Source: a virus
Strand: one strand, 5' to 3'
Length of the DNA stretch: 36,633 nt
IMG/VR virus record: IMGVR_UViG_3300009172_000019
Span: 1-36,633 of that record
The notes under the pieces are model-generated. The model was not told the DNA's origin. It worked only from the letters and a program-made list of their open reading frames with translations, and did no database searches. Of the stretch, positions 24,372 to 31,094 are shown piece after piece. Made by a program: the position numbers and the translations under genes. Numbering within the stretch: the first letter of the stretch is position 1; each line of letters starts with the position of its first letter.

Positions 24372-24463
24372 AAACTTAATCCTCTAAAAACTAACCATAA
24401 ATTATATGTGCATAGTATAAGTGTTAGTGCTATTGCTATTGGTGCCGCCCATTTATATATCAT
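24368..24463 (-). CDS. Tiny single-span membrane protein, 31 residues
   Basis: The gene encodes MIYKWAAPIAIALTLILCTY then NLWLVFRGLSL, one membrane helix with a basic end. It overlaps the upstream 40-residue gene (ATGA) and the ThyX start (ATGA), exactly filling the gap between them. Function unknown. Confidence 0.62.
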   Translation of the reverse strand: MIYKWAAPIAIALTLILCTYNLWLVFRGLSL

Positions 24464-24582
24464 AACCACCCCATCGCTAGTTTAGTATCATACGGCACCA
24501 TCTCCATATTGAATGGTGGATCAAAAGTACAGTTTACTATACAATCTTTTGCACCAGTTTCATTTTTTTCTTCTGGCGTCAT
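24460..24582 (-). CDS. Short acidic protein, 40 residues
   Basis: The gene encodes MTPEEKNETGAKDCIVNCTF then DPPFNMEMVPYDTKLAMGWL. It has two cysteines (DCIVNC) and no membrane helix. Its ATG overlaps the TGA of the pentapeptide-repeat gene upstream and its TGA overlaps the next ATG. A small Cys-bearing peptide between a repeat protein and the enzymes would suit a modification substrate, but this is only a thought. Function unknown. Confidence 0.58.
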   Translation of the reverse strand: MTPEEKNETGAKDCIVNCTFDPPFNMEMVPYDTKLAMGWL

Positions 24583-25517
24583 TCATCCCTCACTTGTAGT
24601 GTTTCTGTGTTACCATCGTCAATTATATTAATGTACTTGTTCAAGTCAACTTCTTTCAGTACTTTCAACTTAGTAACAGTGAACTTAGAATTACTGTCTG
24701 ATACAACATCACCAGCATTAAACTCTACCATAAATAGATGCCAATTAGGTTTTGCCCCAAGTGCCATCCACTCTTTCAACACCCATGTCAATGGTGCAAG
24801 TGCTATGCCTGGATTCTTTGTTGCATCAATAGGTGAAGCACCACCTCTTGTAGCATCATATATCTTACCCACTTCATATACCATATGTGGGCGATAGATA
24901 CCACGCTTTCCTTCACCCAATAGTTTCCAACTAATACACTTATAGTCTGGTGGCATCTGATCGTATGCCTCCTTCTGACTTCTCATGAATCTTGGTATGC
25001 CAGTCGTCTTGTGTAATAGTGCTGAACGCCAATCACAATTAGTAAATCTAGCGCCTGTCCATACAGTTCCACGCCCATTTATGTCACGAAAGTCTGATTT
25101 TCTACAATCTGAACCACTAAAATCTACATACTGTAGTCTGGCACCATAGAAGTTTACACTTCGCATCATACAATCTTTGATTACACCACCACTCATGTTT
25201 ACATGACTCATATTTGCATGTCTCATATTACAGTTGATAAATTGTGTTCCCTTTAGTTTAGCGCCTGTAAAGTCTGCATCTCTTAGATGTCCAAACTCAA
25301 ATATACAGCCTGATAGGTCTGCATCCCTAAAACTACAGTTGTCAAAATACACATCCTTGATTACCTTATCATGCATAACAAGATTGTCAAAATCTAAGTT
25401 CAAGAAGTCTGGATTGTCTCTGCCTGTCAAGATATCTGCATCAACGCCCTTACCACCGTCTAGAAGTTCTACTAGTGTCTCATCATATATCTTTACACCC
25501 TCAAGATTGTATATCAT
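24579..25517 (-). CDS. Pentapeptide-repeat protein 1 with shared C-terminal domain
   Basis: About 312 residues from MIYNLEGVKIYDETLVELL; this second of two ATGs matches paralogue 2. Residues about 50-170 are pentapeptide repeats with A/N/D at i-2 and L/F at i (NCSFRDADLSGCIF, DADFTGAKLKGTQF, MSHVNMSGG), which form a square right-handed beta-helix. The last about 120 residues are a separate domain shared with the other two paralogues: GIYRPHMVYEVGKIYDA, NPGIALAPLTWVLKEW, LGAKPNWHLFMV and SKFTVTKLKVLKEV. In between is FMRSQKEA, an 8-residue string found also in radical SAM protein A. The start lies inside the end of radical SAM protein B, showing coupling. The role is unknown: DNA mimic, scaffold or substrate. 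Confidence 0.88.
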   Translation of the reverse strand: MIYNLEGVKIYDETLVELLDGGKGVDADILTGRDNPDFLNLDFDNLVMHDKVIKDVYFDNCSFRDADLSGCIFEFGHLRDADFTGAKLKGTQFINCNMRHANMSHVNMSGGVIKDCMMRSVNFYGARLQYVDFSGSDCRKSDFRDINGRGTVWTGARFTNCDWRSALLHKTTGIPRFMRSQKEAYDQMPPDYKCISWKLLGEGKRGIYRPHMVYEVGKIYDATRGGASPIDATKNPGIALAPLTWVLKEWMALGAKPNWHLFMVEFNAGDVVSDSNSKFTVTKLKVLKEVDLNKYINIIDDGNTETLQVRDE

Positions 25518-26763
25518 CAAATATTCTCCTCAAACCAAACGTATCTATTGAATCATAGTTAGGTCGTTTTACTCTTAATTTATCTTTTATTAATGTGTCT
25601 TGTTTTAACTTTTGCATTACTTCATTCTTCTCTTCTATAGATATATATGGTCTAGATTCGATGAAGTTAATTGCAGTTGTAGTCATCTTAGGATACTTCT
25701 TTTGTCCTTCTTTTAAATATACTAATGCCTTTTCTAATACATCATCTGGTAGATATCTTACGTTGTGGTGTCTAGGCCAAAACACTGGGTGTAATGAATA
25801 TCCCCCTCTATAACTTTTGCAACCACCAACTTCGTGAAACCATTTTGACATCTCTACGATGTTAAACAGATTAAATGCACTCATTGTAAATTGGTAGTTT
25901 AATTTTATTTCACCTTTATACAGTTGTAGTAGTTTTATATTTTGTTGCCACTTTTCCCACGAATGTGGATACCTTATATAATTATAGTTAGCACCAGTGC
26001 CATCTACACTCATTCGTATTTGTGATGAACGAAAGTTTAACATATCTTCCCATAGTTTTAGACTTTTGTTTGTTCCATTTGTAGTAATTCGTATGTGAAT
26101 GTGTTTAGCATGTCCAGACTTAACCATCCAATCCATGACCTCATGGACTTGTGGTATTACAGTAGGTTCTCCACCAGTAAATTTTAGTGTTCTTATGTGT
26201 TCTGCATTTGACTTTAACTTATCATAAAAAGCAGGGTCTTCATACCACTGTTTCTTCTCTGTAAAACCACCCAACTCATAATACTTCCGTGTCTGTTTTT
26301 TAAACTCCTCATGGTGTGATGGAAACAATCCTTCCTCTAATTCTCCTGGCCATTGTTCGTCCATATTATCGTACATTTCTTTTGCAATTAGTGAACTAGA
26401 TGGAGATTTACACATTGAACACATCAAGTTACATTTACTACCAAGTTTTAAGTCTACATACGACCAAGGGTGTATGTTTACTTTATCCTCTTCTTGAAAT
26501 TCATTACCACAAAGTCTCATACTTTGTATACCAGATGCTTCTAAATCCCAGCACTTTACACACCTTGAGTCTTTTATACCATTGTCTAAGTTGTCTCTTA
26601 GTGATGTCCACCATTGAGATTCATTGTGATCTTCACTCCAATGTGGTTTTTCACCTTCACCTTTTTTTATTTGACAACACGGTTTCGTGTATCCATTTGT
26701 GGATATACTCATACCACCATGTGCAAAAATACATTTTGTGTTATCTTTGGTGGTGGTTATCAT
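25501..26763 (-). CDS. Twitch-domain radical SAM protein B
   Basis: This 420-residue protein is a close paralogue of protein A. It starts MITTTKDNTKCIFAHGG with the cluster-domain cysteines C11, C29-C30 and CVKC (68-71). The core motif is CNLMCSMC (C111, C115, C118), followed by LKFTGGEPTVIPQ and a SVDGTGANYNYIRYPHSWE stretch shared with A. As in A, the auxiliary domain precedes the core. Its ATG overlaps the stop of pentapeptide-repeat protein 2 and its end overlaps the start of protein 1, so it is sandwiched between two repeat-protein genes. Some blocks match A exactly at DNA level (50, 37 and 32 bases). Confidence 0.92.
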   Translation of the reverse strand: MITTTKDNTKCIFAHGGMSISTNGYTKPCCQIKKGEGEKPHWSEDHNESQWWTSLRDNLDNGIKDSRCVKCWDLEASGIQSMRLCGNEFQEEDKVNIHPWSYVDLKLGSKCNLMCSMCKSPSSSLIAKEMYDNMDEQWPGELEEGLFPSHHEEFKKQTRKYYELGGFTEKKQWYEDPAFYDKLKSNAEHIRTLKFTGGEPTVIPQVHEVMDWMVKSGHAKHIHIRITTNGTNKSLKLWEDMLNFRSSQIRMSVDGTGANYNYIRYPHSWEKWQQNIKLLQLYKGEIKLNYQFTMSAFNLFNIVEMSKWFHEVGGCKSYRGGYSLHPVFWPRHHNVRYLPDDVLEKALVYLKEGQKKYPKMTTTAINFIESRPYISIEEKNEVMQKLKQDTLIKDKLRVKRPNYDSIDTFGLRRIFDDIQS

Positions 26764-27782
26764 TGCCCGATATCTTTTCCTTGATGAAATGCGGCTGTTC
26801 CACCAGTGTGATAATCAATATCCTCATTCAACAAATCATAGAACTCTTTCATGTCAATTTTTTTGAGACATTTCATCTTTCTGACATTGAACTTTGAATT
26901 ACCCTCTGCACGACATATAATACGATTGTGTACATGAGTTTGTATGACATCTTTGTATTTGTAGGACACCAGAAACAGCTGGTAATCTGGATATGCACCA
27001 AGTAAATTCCATTCTCTCAATACCCAATTGAGTGGTGCTAGTGCAATGCCTGAATTGTATTTTGGATCGATTGGGATTCTCACATCTGAATCATCTTGTA
27101 TCTCTGCATCAAACTCTTTACCCTCTGCATATGTAATCTTGGGATGATAAATGCCCTTACCATTAGCGGCTGCGAGTTTGTAAGCATAACCCACTGACTC
27201 TGGATCAAGAACTTCATTACTACCTACCTCATTCCAAAAGAAATGTGGTAAGTCTCCACCAGCATGTGTGAATTGTGTGTCTCTTGTGTTCATACCTCTT
27301 AATTTATTAGACTTCCATGTGGTATTTGAAAACTTTGCACCCCTAAGATTTGCTTTTCGTAAATCACTTCCTTCAAAGTGTGCATACTTAAACCATGAAC
27401 CTTGCATGTTCATATTCACCATATTACACGCCACAAACTTAGAACCATTACCAAAACATTGTGTCATGTTTGCTTCTCTTGCAACACAATTGATAAATGA
27501 TACACCTTCCAATACTGACCTATGAAAGTTCACACTCCGTAAACCACATTTGAAGAATGTTGCGCCTGTAAAATCACTATATGCAAAGTCTGTGTCATCA
27601 AACACCAATCCATCAAAAAACATCCCACGATAATCTCTTTTGGTTAGGTTTAGATTGTTAAATTTTCTTAGTCCATCCCCTGCTTGTCTATTGTGTTGTG
27701 ACATCGGTAATTTATCTTTATCTTTTAGAAGTTCTGGCAAATCTTCTTCATACCTTAATAAACCTTGTTTACTGTATATCAA
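26760..27782 (-). CDS. Pentapeptide-repeat protein 2 with shared C-terminal domain
   Basis: This 340-residue protein starts MIYSKQGLLRYEEDLPELL, aligned with protein 1. Repeats run about residues 50-175 (DDTDFAYSDFTGATFFKCGL, FEGSDLRKANLRGAKF). The C-terminal domain has GIYHPKITYAEGKEFDA, NSGIALAPLNWVLREW, LGAYPDYQLFLV and SKFNVRKMKCLKKI, with an extra about 16 residues (IQTHVHNRIICRAEG) not present in the other two. Its ATG overlaps the stop of protein 3 and its TGA overlaps the ATG of radical SAM protein B (ATGA). It is the direct neighbour of that enzyme. Function unknown. Confidence 0.88.
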   Translation of the reverse strand: MIYSKQGLLRYEEDLPELLKDKDKLPMSQHNRQAGDGLRKFNNLNLTKRDYRGMFFDGLVFDDTDFAYSDFTGATFFKCGLRSVNFHRSVLEGVSFINCVAREANMTQCFGNGSKFVACNMVNMNMQGSWFKYAHFEGSDLRKANLRGAKFSNTTWKSNKLRGMNTRDTQFTHAGGDLPHFFWNEVGSNEVLDPESVGYAYKLAAANGKGIYHPKITYAEGKEFDAEIQDDSDVRIPIDPKYNSGIALAPLNWVLREWNLLGAYPDYQLFLVSYKYKDVIQTHVHNRIICRAEGNSKFNVRKMKCLKKIDMKEFYDLLNEDIDYHTGGTAAFHQGKDIGQ

Positions 27783-28630
27783 TCTTTCATCTCCTCATAA
27801 AATTTTGCAATAGGATATTCTTTTTCAACTTTCATCTTTTTAACATTAAACTTTGCAATACCTTCTGCATTTATTACATCGCCTGCTTTAAAAGAAACAA
27901 GAAATAGTTTCCAAAAAGGATTAGCACCCAACATATTCCATTCTTTTAATACCCAATCAATAGGTGCAACAGCGATACCAGTGTTCATACTTCCACCACG
28001 ACCATCTGCTTCTGTTTTAAGTTCTTTGAATCCAGTTTCTTGTTGTTCTGCATCTGCTTCCAAACCCACATAATATTTTATCTTTGGATGATATATACCA
28101 TAACCATCTTGTTGTGTAAGTTTCCATGCATAACAAATAGTATCGGGCTCCATTATCTTATATTGATAAGTGTAATTGATCATCCAATCATGTATTTTCG
28201 CATGTTCTAGATGTGTTCCTCGCATCGCTACACCCTTCAACCAACAATTTGTAAAATCTGCATGTGGAAATCTAGCGTTACGAAAGTTAGACATTCTTAA
28301 ATCTGTGTCGGTAAAATCAACTCTGTGACCCTCAACGCCTGTAAAGTCACATCTAACCATCATATTGTCTGTAAGTACGGCATCTCTAAGAATTGCATTT
28401 ACAAGCCTACTCTCTCGTAAATTACAATCATGCATTGTAACACCAACCATGTTTGCGCCTGTAAAGTCGCAACCCCTCATGTATATATTCTTAAATGTGC
28501 TACCAGATAGGTTAGCACCCACAAAAGAACATTTATCAAAGTCCTGCCCTTGCTGATTGGGTTTTGACACAAATACTTGATTAGATAAATCTTTACCATC
28601 AAAGTTTCTATTTTTAGGGAATAAATTCAT
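27779..28630 (-). CDS. Pentapeptide-repeat protein 3 with shared C-terminal domain
   Basis: About 283 residues from MNLFPKNRNFDGKDLSNQVF; I prefer this start over one 11 codons upstream because it overlaps the upstream stop by one base (TAATG). Repeats run about residues 10-150 (CSFVGANLSGSTF, GCDFTGANMVGVTM, DLRMSNFRNARFPHADFTNC). The C-terminal domain has GIYHPKIKYYVG, NTGIAVAPIDWVLKEW, LGANPFWKLFLVSF and AKFNVKKMKVEKEY. It lacks the about 30-residue N-terminal cap of proteins 1 and 2. It follows the hydroxylase-like gene directly. The paralogues differ widely in repeats but keep the C-terminal core, which suggests that the C-terminal domain binds a common partner. Confidence 0.86.
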   Translation of the reverse strand: MNLFPKNRNFDGKDLSNQVFVSKPNQQGQDFDKCSFVGANLSGSTFKNIYMRGCDFTGANMVGVTMHDCNLRESRLVNAILRDAVLTDNMMVRCDFTGVEGHRVDFTDTDLRMSNFRNARFPHADFTNCWLKGVAMRGTHLEHAKIHDWMINYTYQYKIMEPDTICYAWKLTQQDGYGIYHPKIKYYVGLEADAEQQETGFKELKTEADGRGGSMNTGIAVAPIDWVLKEWNMLGANPFWKLFLVSFKAGDVINAEGIAKFNVKKMKVEKEYPIAKFYEEMKD

Positions 28631-29193
28631 TAGTCCATCTTTCCTTCCTCTGGGAATAACCACCAGCCTGTTGATATGTATTTAGAATGTTTATACACTG
28701 GATTGCCACGATGTTGCCATGGAAAGGCTGCTGGAAAGATTGCCATCATTCCCCTTTTGGGCTGTATCTTGATATCCTCTAATAAAAATTGTGTCTCACC
28801 CTCACCCTCATCAATATCGTTTAGATATATTGTCCAAGTTAATACTCTGCGAATGTTTTTATAGTGAGATATTTCCGAATGGAAATTATGAAAACCACCA
28901 CCTTGTGTGGCAGTTTTTTGTATTTTTGTTTCTTCTGATATTAGTTTCTTTGCTCCCTTATACACATAAGGAAACTCATCTAGGTACATGTCTAGAGTAC
29001 TCCTCTTGACTTGTTCTATCTTATTGTACAGATGAGTACCCACTGGCACCCACTTCTGCAAATCTTTTCTAGTATCTCTATTAGCAGTTACAGTTTTAGA
29101 TTCCGTATCTTCACGAAACCAATGTAGCATTTCCTTGACTAGTTCATGGTCTGCTGCATTTGTGTAACATCGACAAAAATCACTTAGGTTCAT
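28630..29193 (-). CDS. Prolyl-4-hydroxylase-like 2OG-Fe(II) oxygenase
   Basis: This 187-residue protein has the Fe(II) facial triad H105-x-E107 (GGGFHNFHSEISHYKN) and H161 (FPAAFPWQHRG), with K171 (KYISTGWW) placed to bind 2-oxoglutarate. RVLTWTIYLND and GEGETQFLLEDIKIQPKRG complete the P4H-type beta-helix pattern. Glu instead of Asp in the triad is allowed in this superfamily. Relatives hydroxylate Pro or other residues in proteins, or small molecules. The gene overlaps the membrane-protein gene upstream (ATGA) and pentapeptide-repeat gene 3 downstream, so a repeat protein is a reasonable candidate substrate; that is inference. Confidence 0.88.
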   Translation of the reverse strand: MNLSDFCRCYTNAADHELVKEMLHWFREDTESKTVTANRDTRKDLQKWVPVGTHLYNKIEQVKRSTLDMYLDEFPYVYKGAKKLISEETKIQKTATQGGGFHNFHSEISHYKNIRRVLTWTIYLNDIDEGEGETQFLLEDIKIQPKRGMMAIFPAAFPWQHRGNPVYKHSKYISTGWWLFPEEGKMD

Positions 29194-29402
29194 TTTGCTT
29201 TTAGAGTATCTATAATTGCCTTTGACAACTCATCAAAACTTCTCATGTCATTAATCTCGTTGTTTAATTCACTTATCTCATTGTAGATAGCGTCTTGTGT
29301 CGCTTTCATATCTACTACTGCTTTCTCTATGGTGATGAAAGCACCACCCACAGTAGCGATAATAATCATCAATAAAGATATTACTATTGTTTTATATATC
29401 AT
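29190..29402 (-). CDS. Membrane-anchored coiled-coil protein, 70 residues
   Basis: The gene encodes an N-terminal membrane helix (MIYKTIVISLLMIIIATVGG then AFITIE) and a helical coiled-coil tail (AIYNEISELNNEINDMRSF). The form resembles small spanin-like or scaffold proteins, but it has no lipobox and its place in an early operon does not suit lysis. ATG overlaps the upstream stop and TGA overlaps the hydroxylase start. Function unknown. Confidence 0.74.
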   Translation of the reverse strand: MIYKTIVISLLMIIIATVGGAFITIEKAVVDMKATQDAIYNEISELNNEINDMRSFDELSKAIIDTLKAK

Positions 29403-29695
29403 ATTTTACTCCATCCAGCATTATCACACTTGTATTTAGTTGTACCGATAAGAACCATATCTCCAACCATAGTGCTTCTACAAGCTTTACCATCAAACAT
29501 TTTTTCTACGTTAGTGTTTTCCCACCAACCACAATCAATATTATTTGTCAACATAAATGCTTCTTCTAATTTATCTTCATCAGTCTTTTCTTTATCAACA
29601 TAAACAAAAGCAACTACTGTATTGTCATGGATGACGCTCACTCTTTCAAGCTTGCTCTTTTCATAGTTTTCTAACAGTGCATCAATTTTTGTCAC
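29399..29695 (-). CDS. Small protein, first gene of the radical SAM operon
   Basis: The 98-residue protein has a helical N-terminus (MTKIDALLENYEKSKLERVS), a beta part (VVAFVYVDKEKT, then EEAFMLTNNIDCGWWEN) and a C-terminal ACRSTMVGDMVLIGTTKYKC unit. Domains ending in ..RSTS.GD.......Y.C...GW. are common in marine phage small proteins as I recall, without known role. A promoter lies about 26 bases upstream, so it leads the 29.7-20.7 kb operon. Confidence 0.78.
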   Translation of the reverse strand: MTKIDALLENYEKSKLERVSVIHDNTVVAFVYVDKEKTDEDKLEEAFMLTNNIDCGWWENTNVEKMFDGKACRSTMVGDMVLIGTTKYKCDNAGWSKI

Positions 29696-29720
29696 ATACT
29701 TATCCTCTCAATTAAGATTA

Positions 29721-29749
29721 ATATTAACACATAGGAGGGCTGTTGTCAA
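29721..29749 (-). promoter_or_regulatory. Sigma70-type early promoter for the radical SAM operon
   Basis: On the minus strand: TTGACA (29744-29749), a 17-bp spacer ending TGT (TGn extended -10) and TAATAT (29721-29726). It is the only promoter I recognise for the thirteen genes down to 20730. Confidence 0.82.
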
Positions 29750-29910
29750 GTAAAAAATGAAAAATGTTTGTATTTAGTGGTGGATATCACCCATTTTTCA
29801 TCTCGAAAGCACCAAAGCTTTACCAATCCACTCTCCTCTTGTGTTTACCCCCCTTTTGAACGAGTCTTACTCTGCTTCTTAGGCCACGTTTGTGTGGGGG
29901 GGCCGACCTT

Positions 29911-30186
29911 CTATACGGGCATGCCCGTAATTCCAAAACCACCATTTTCTTCGGGCGTTGTAAGGACAACATTTGCCTCTTCAGGCGTTGCAAAGTAGTC
30001 TGTGAACCTATCAAATGGTTCAACAATAAATTGTGACCCATCATTAAAAAGATCAGTCTTACAGACCTTACCGACATACCAACCAGCGGCAGATGCCATC
30101 ACGATTGGCGCAGAAACTAACATTTCTTCACCATACACACTAACTGTGTTGAACTTGATATCTTCGATTTTATTTTGAAATTGCAT
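29911..30186 (-). CDS. Small protein, 91 residues, unknown function
   Basis: The gene encodes MQFQNKIEDIKFNTVSVYGE, VMASAAGWYVGKVCKTDLFN, FDRFTDYFATPEEANVVL and ends GGFGITGMPV. A GGGAG ribosome-binding site is well placed. It looks like a soluble beta-rich domain. The last codons and stop lie in a 16-bp perfect palindrome (29914-29929). It is the last gene of the four-gene early unit from 30996. No family is recognised. Confidence 0.72.
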   Translation of the reverse strand: MQFQNKIEDIKFNTVSVYGEEMLVSAPIVMASAAGWYVGKVCKTDLFNDGSQFIVEPFDRFTDYFATPEEANVVLTTPEENGGFGITGMPV

Positions 30187-30201
30187 TATATTCTCCCTAA
30201 A

Positions 30202-30438
30202 TTAACTAATATTCCATTTGACTTGAAGTTTACCAGATTTTAAACAATCTGAAAGATATTTGACGTAGTTTGCAGCAGCATACTTCTCATCAGATGCACC
30301 CTCTGTAATTTGAAAAAAGGCATCTTCCAACGATACTGCCATATTTTTCTCTGCAACACCAAAATCCATAATGTATTGCCCACCATATTCGATATGCATC
30401 TTTTTATCTCTCCACTCTTGTCCAAACAGTATACTCAT
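30202..30438 (-). CDS. Small soluble protein, 78 residues, unknown function
   Basis: The gene encodes MSILFGQEWRDKKMHIEYGG, then VAEKNMAVSLEDAFFQITEG and YVKYLSDCLKSGKLQVKWNI. Mixed helix and strand, no membrane segment. Its ATG overlaps the stop of the upstream gene (TAATG). No family is recognised. Confidence 0.7.
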   Translation of the reverse strand: MSILFGQEWRDKKMHIEYGGQYIMDFGVAEKNMAVSLEDAFFQITEGASDEKYAAANYVKYLSDCLKSGKLQVKWNIS

Positions 30439-30626
30439 TATTGTGTCAACCCCTTCTCATTCATTAAATCTCTAACCATAATCATTCTCTTTTCAAGCAT
30501 CACCCAAACTTTTTCGTTTGTTTCCATCATCATCATCTGTGGTAACACACGAGCAAGTCTCTTGATTGATTCTGGATTATCCTTGATATTCCTTTTTAGT
30601 GCGGCAACTGAAACTGGTTTACTCAT
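30438..30626 (-). CDS. Small helical basic protein, 62 residues
   Basis: Starts MSKPVSVAALKRNIKDNPES; this ATG overlaps the upstream stop (TAATG) and is preferred over one nine codons earlier. It continues KRLARVLPQMMMMETNEKVW and ends NEKGLTQ. A Met-rich run and amphipathic helices suggest a small helical bundle or protein-binding peptide. Function unknown. Confidence 0.7.
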   Translation of the reverse strand: MSKPVSVAALKRNIKDNPESIKRLARVLPQMMMMETNEKVWVMLEKRMIMVRDLMNEKGLTQ

Positions 30627-30925
30627 TATCCTGCTACTCCATTTACTTCCCAATTAAACACGGCAATTGCATCATTCCAAAGTGTCATTGCATCTTCATC
30701 ATTTGCAAAACCTTCTTCACTTGCAAAATCCATTGAAGAACCACCACTAACACTCTCTGCAATACCCTTTGTCTTTAAGGCGTATGCAATCATCTCTGGG
30801 GTCTTACCCCATGCAACCAACTCACCGACTTCTGTACCATACATCTGAATACCACCGTTATGAGCATTGATATATCTAATAGGGTTCTTTTTGTCCGTAG
30901 TATCTTGCATTTCAAATGTTTTCAT
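30626..30925 (-). CDS. Small protein, 99 residues, unknown function
   Basis: The gene encodes MKTFEMQDTTDKKNPIRYIN, HNGGIQMYGTEVGELVAWGK, TPEMIAYALKTKGIAESVSG, and an acidic end with EDAMTLWNDAIAVFNWEVNG. Soluble, with no recognised motif. It is the first gene after the promoter at 30968-30996 and carries the same 21-base leader as the 20.6-kb gene. Confidence 0.72.
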   Translation of the reverse strand: MKTFEMQDTTDKKNPIRYINAHNGGIQMYGTEVGELVAWGKTPEMIAYALKTKGIAESVSGGSSMDFASEEGFANDEDAMTLWNDAIAVFNWEVNGVAG

Positions 30926-30943
30926 AATTATTTCTCTCTCTCT

Positions 30944-30964
30944 TGTTTCAACTCATCTTACTTA
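30944..30964 (-). repeat. 21-bp leader repeat, copy B
   Basis: Identical to 20643-20663. It lies between promoter and ribosome-binding site of an unrelated gene 10 kb away. Confidence 0.95.
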
Positions 30965-30967
30965 ATA

Positions 30968-30996
30968 AATATACAACACTTTTTGGGCAAAGTCAA
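30968..30996 (-). promoter_or_regulatory. Sigma70-type early promoter for the 30.9-29.9 kb unit
   Basis: On the minus strand: TTGACT (30991-30996), a 17-bp spacer and TATATT (30968-30973). The spacer start TTGCCC-AAAAG is shared with the promoter at 20667-20695. Confidence 0.82.
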
Positions 30997-31002
30997 CCCC
31001 CT

Positions 31003-31036
31003 TTCTGTAATCGTTGCTCACTAAGGGTTACAGAGA
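31003..31036 (-). repeat. 34-bp promoter-upstream repeat with small stem, copy 1
   Basis: This matches 31437-31470 at 30 of 34 positions. CTGTAA (31005-31010) and TTACAG (31028-31033) can form a 6-bp stem. It lies directly upstream of the -35 box of the promoter at 30968-30996. Confidence 0.85.
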
Positions 31037-31094
31037 CTTGTGTATTTTAAAGATTTTAGGATTATTGCGAATCGGGCGAATCACCCTATTCATA

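Noticed and set aside
26400-26897. 165-residue plus-strand frame opposite radical SAM protein B
   Set aside because: Cys/His/Tyr-rich, low-sense translation of the antisense strand; the minus-strand protein has full motifs.
29750-29910. Hidden gene in the 160-base gap before the radical SAM operon promoter
   Set aside because: Only frames of a few codons or antisense frames are found; the G/C homopolymer runs and lack of a ribosome-binding site argue against coding.
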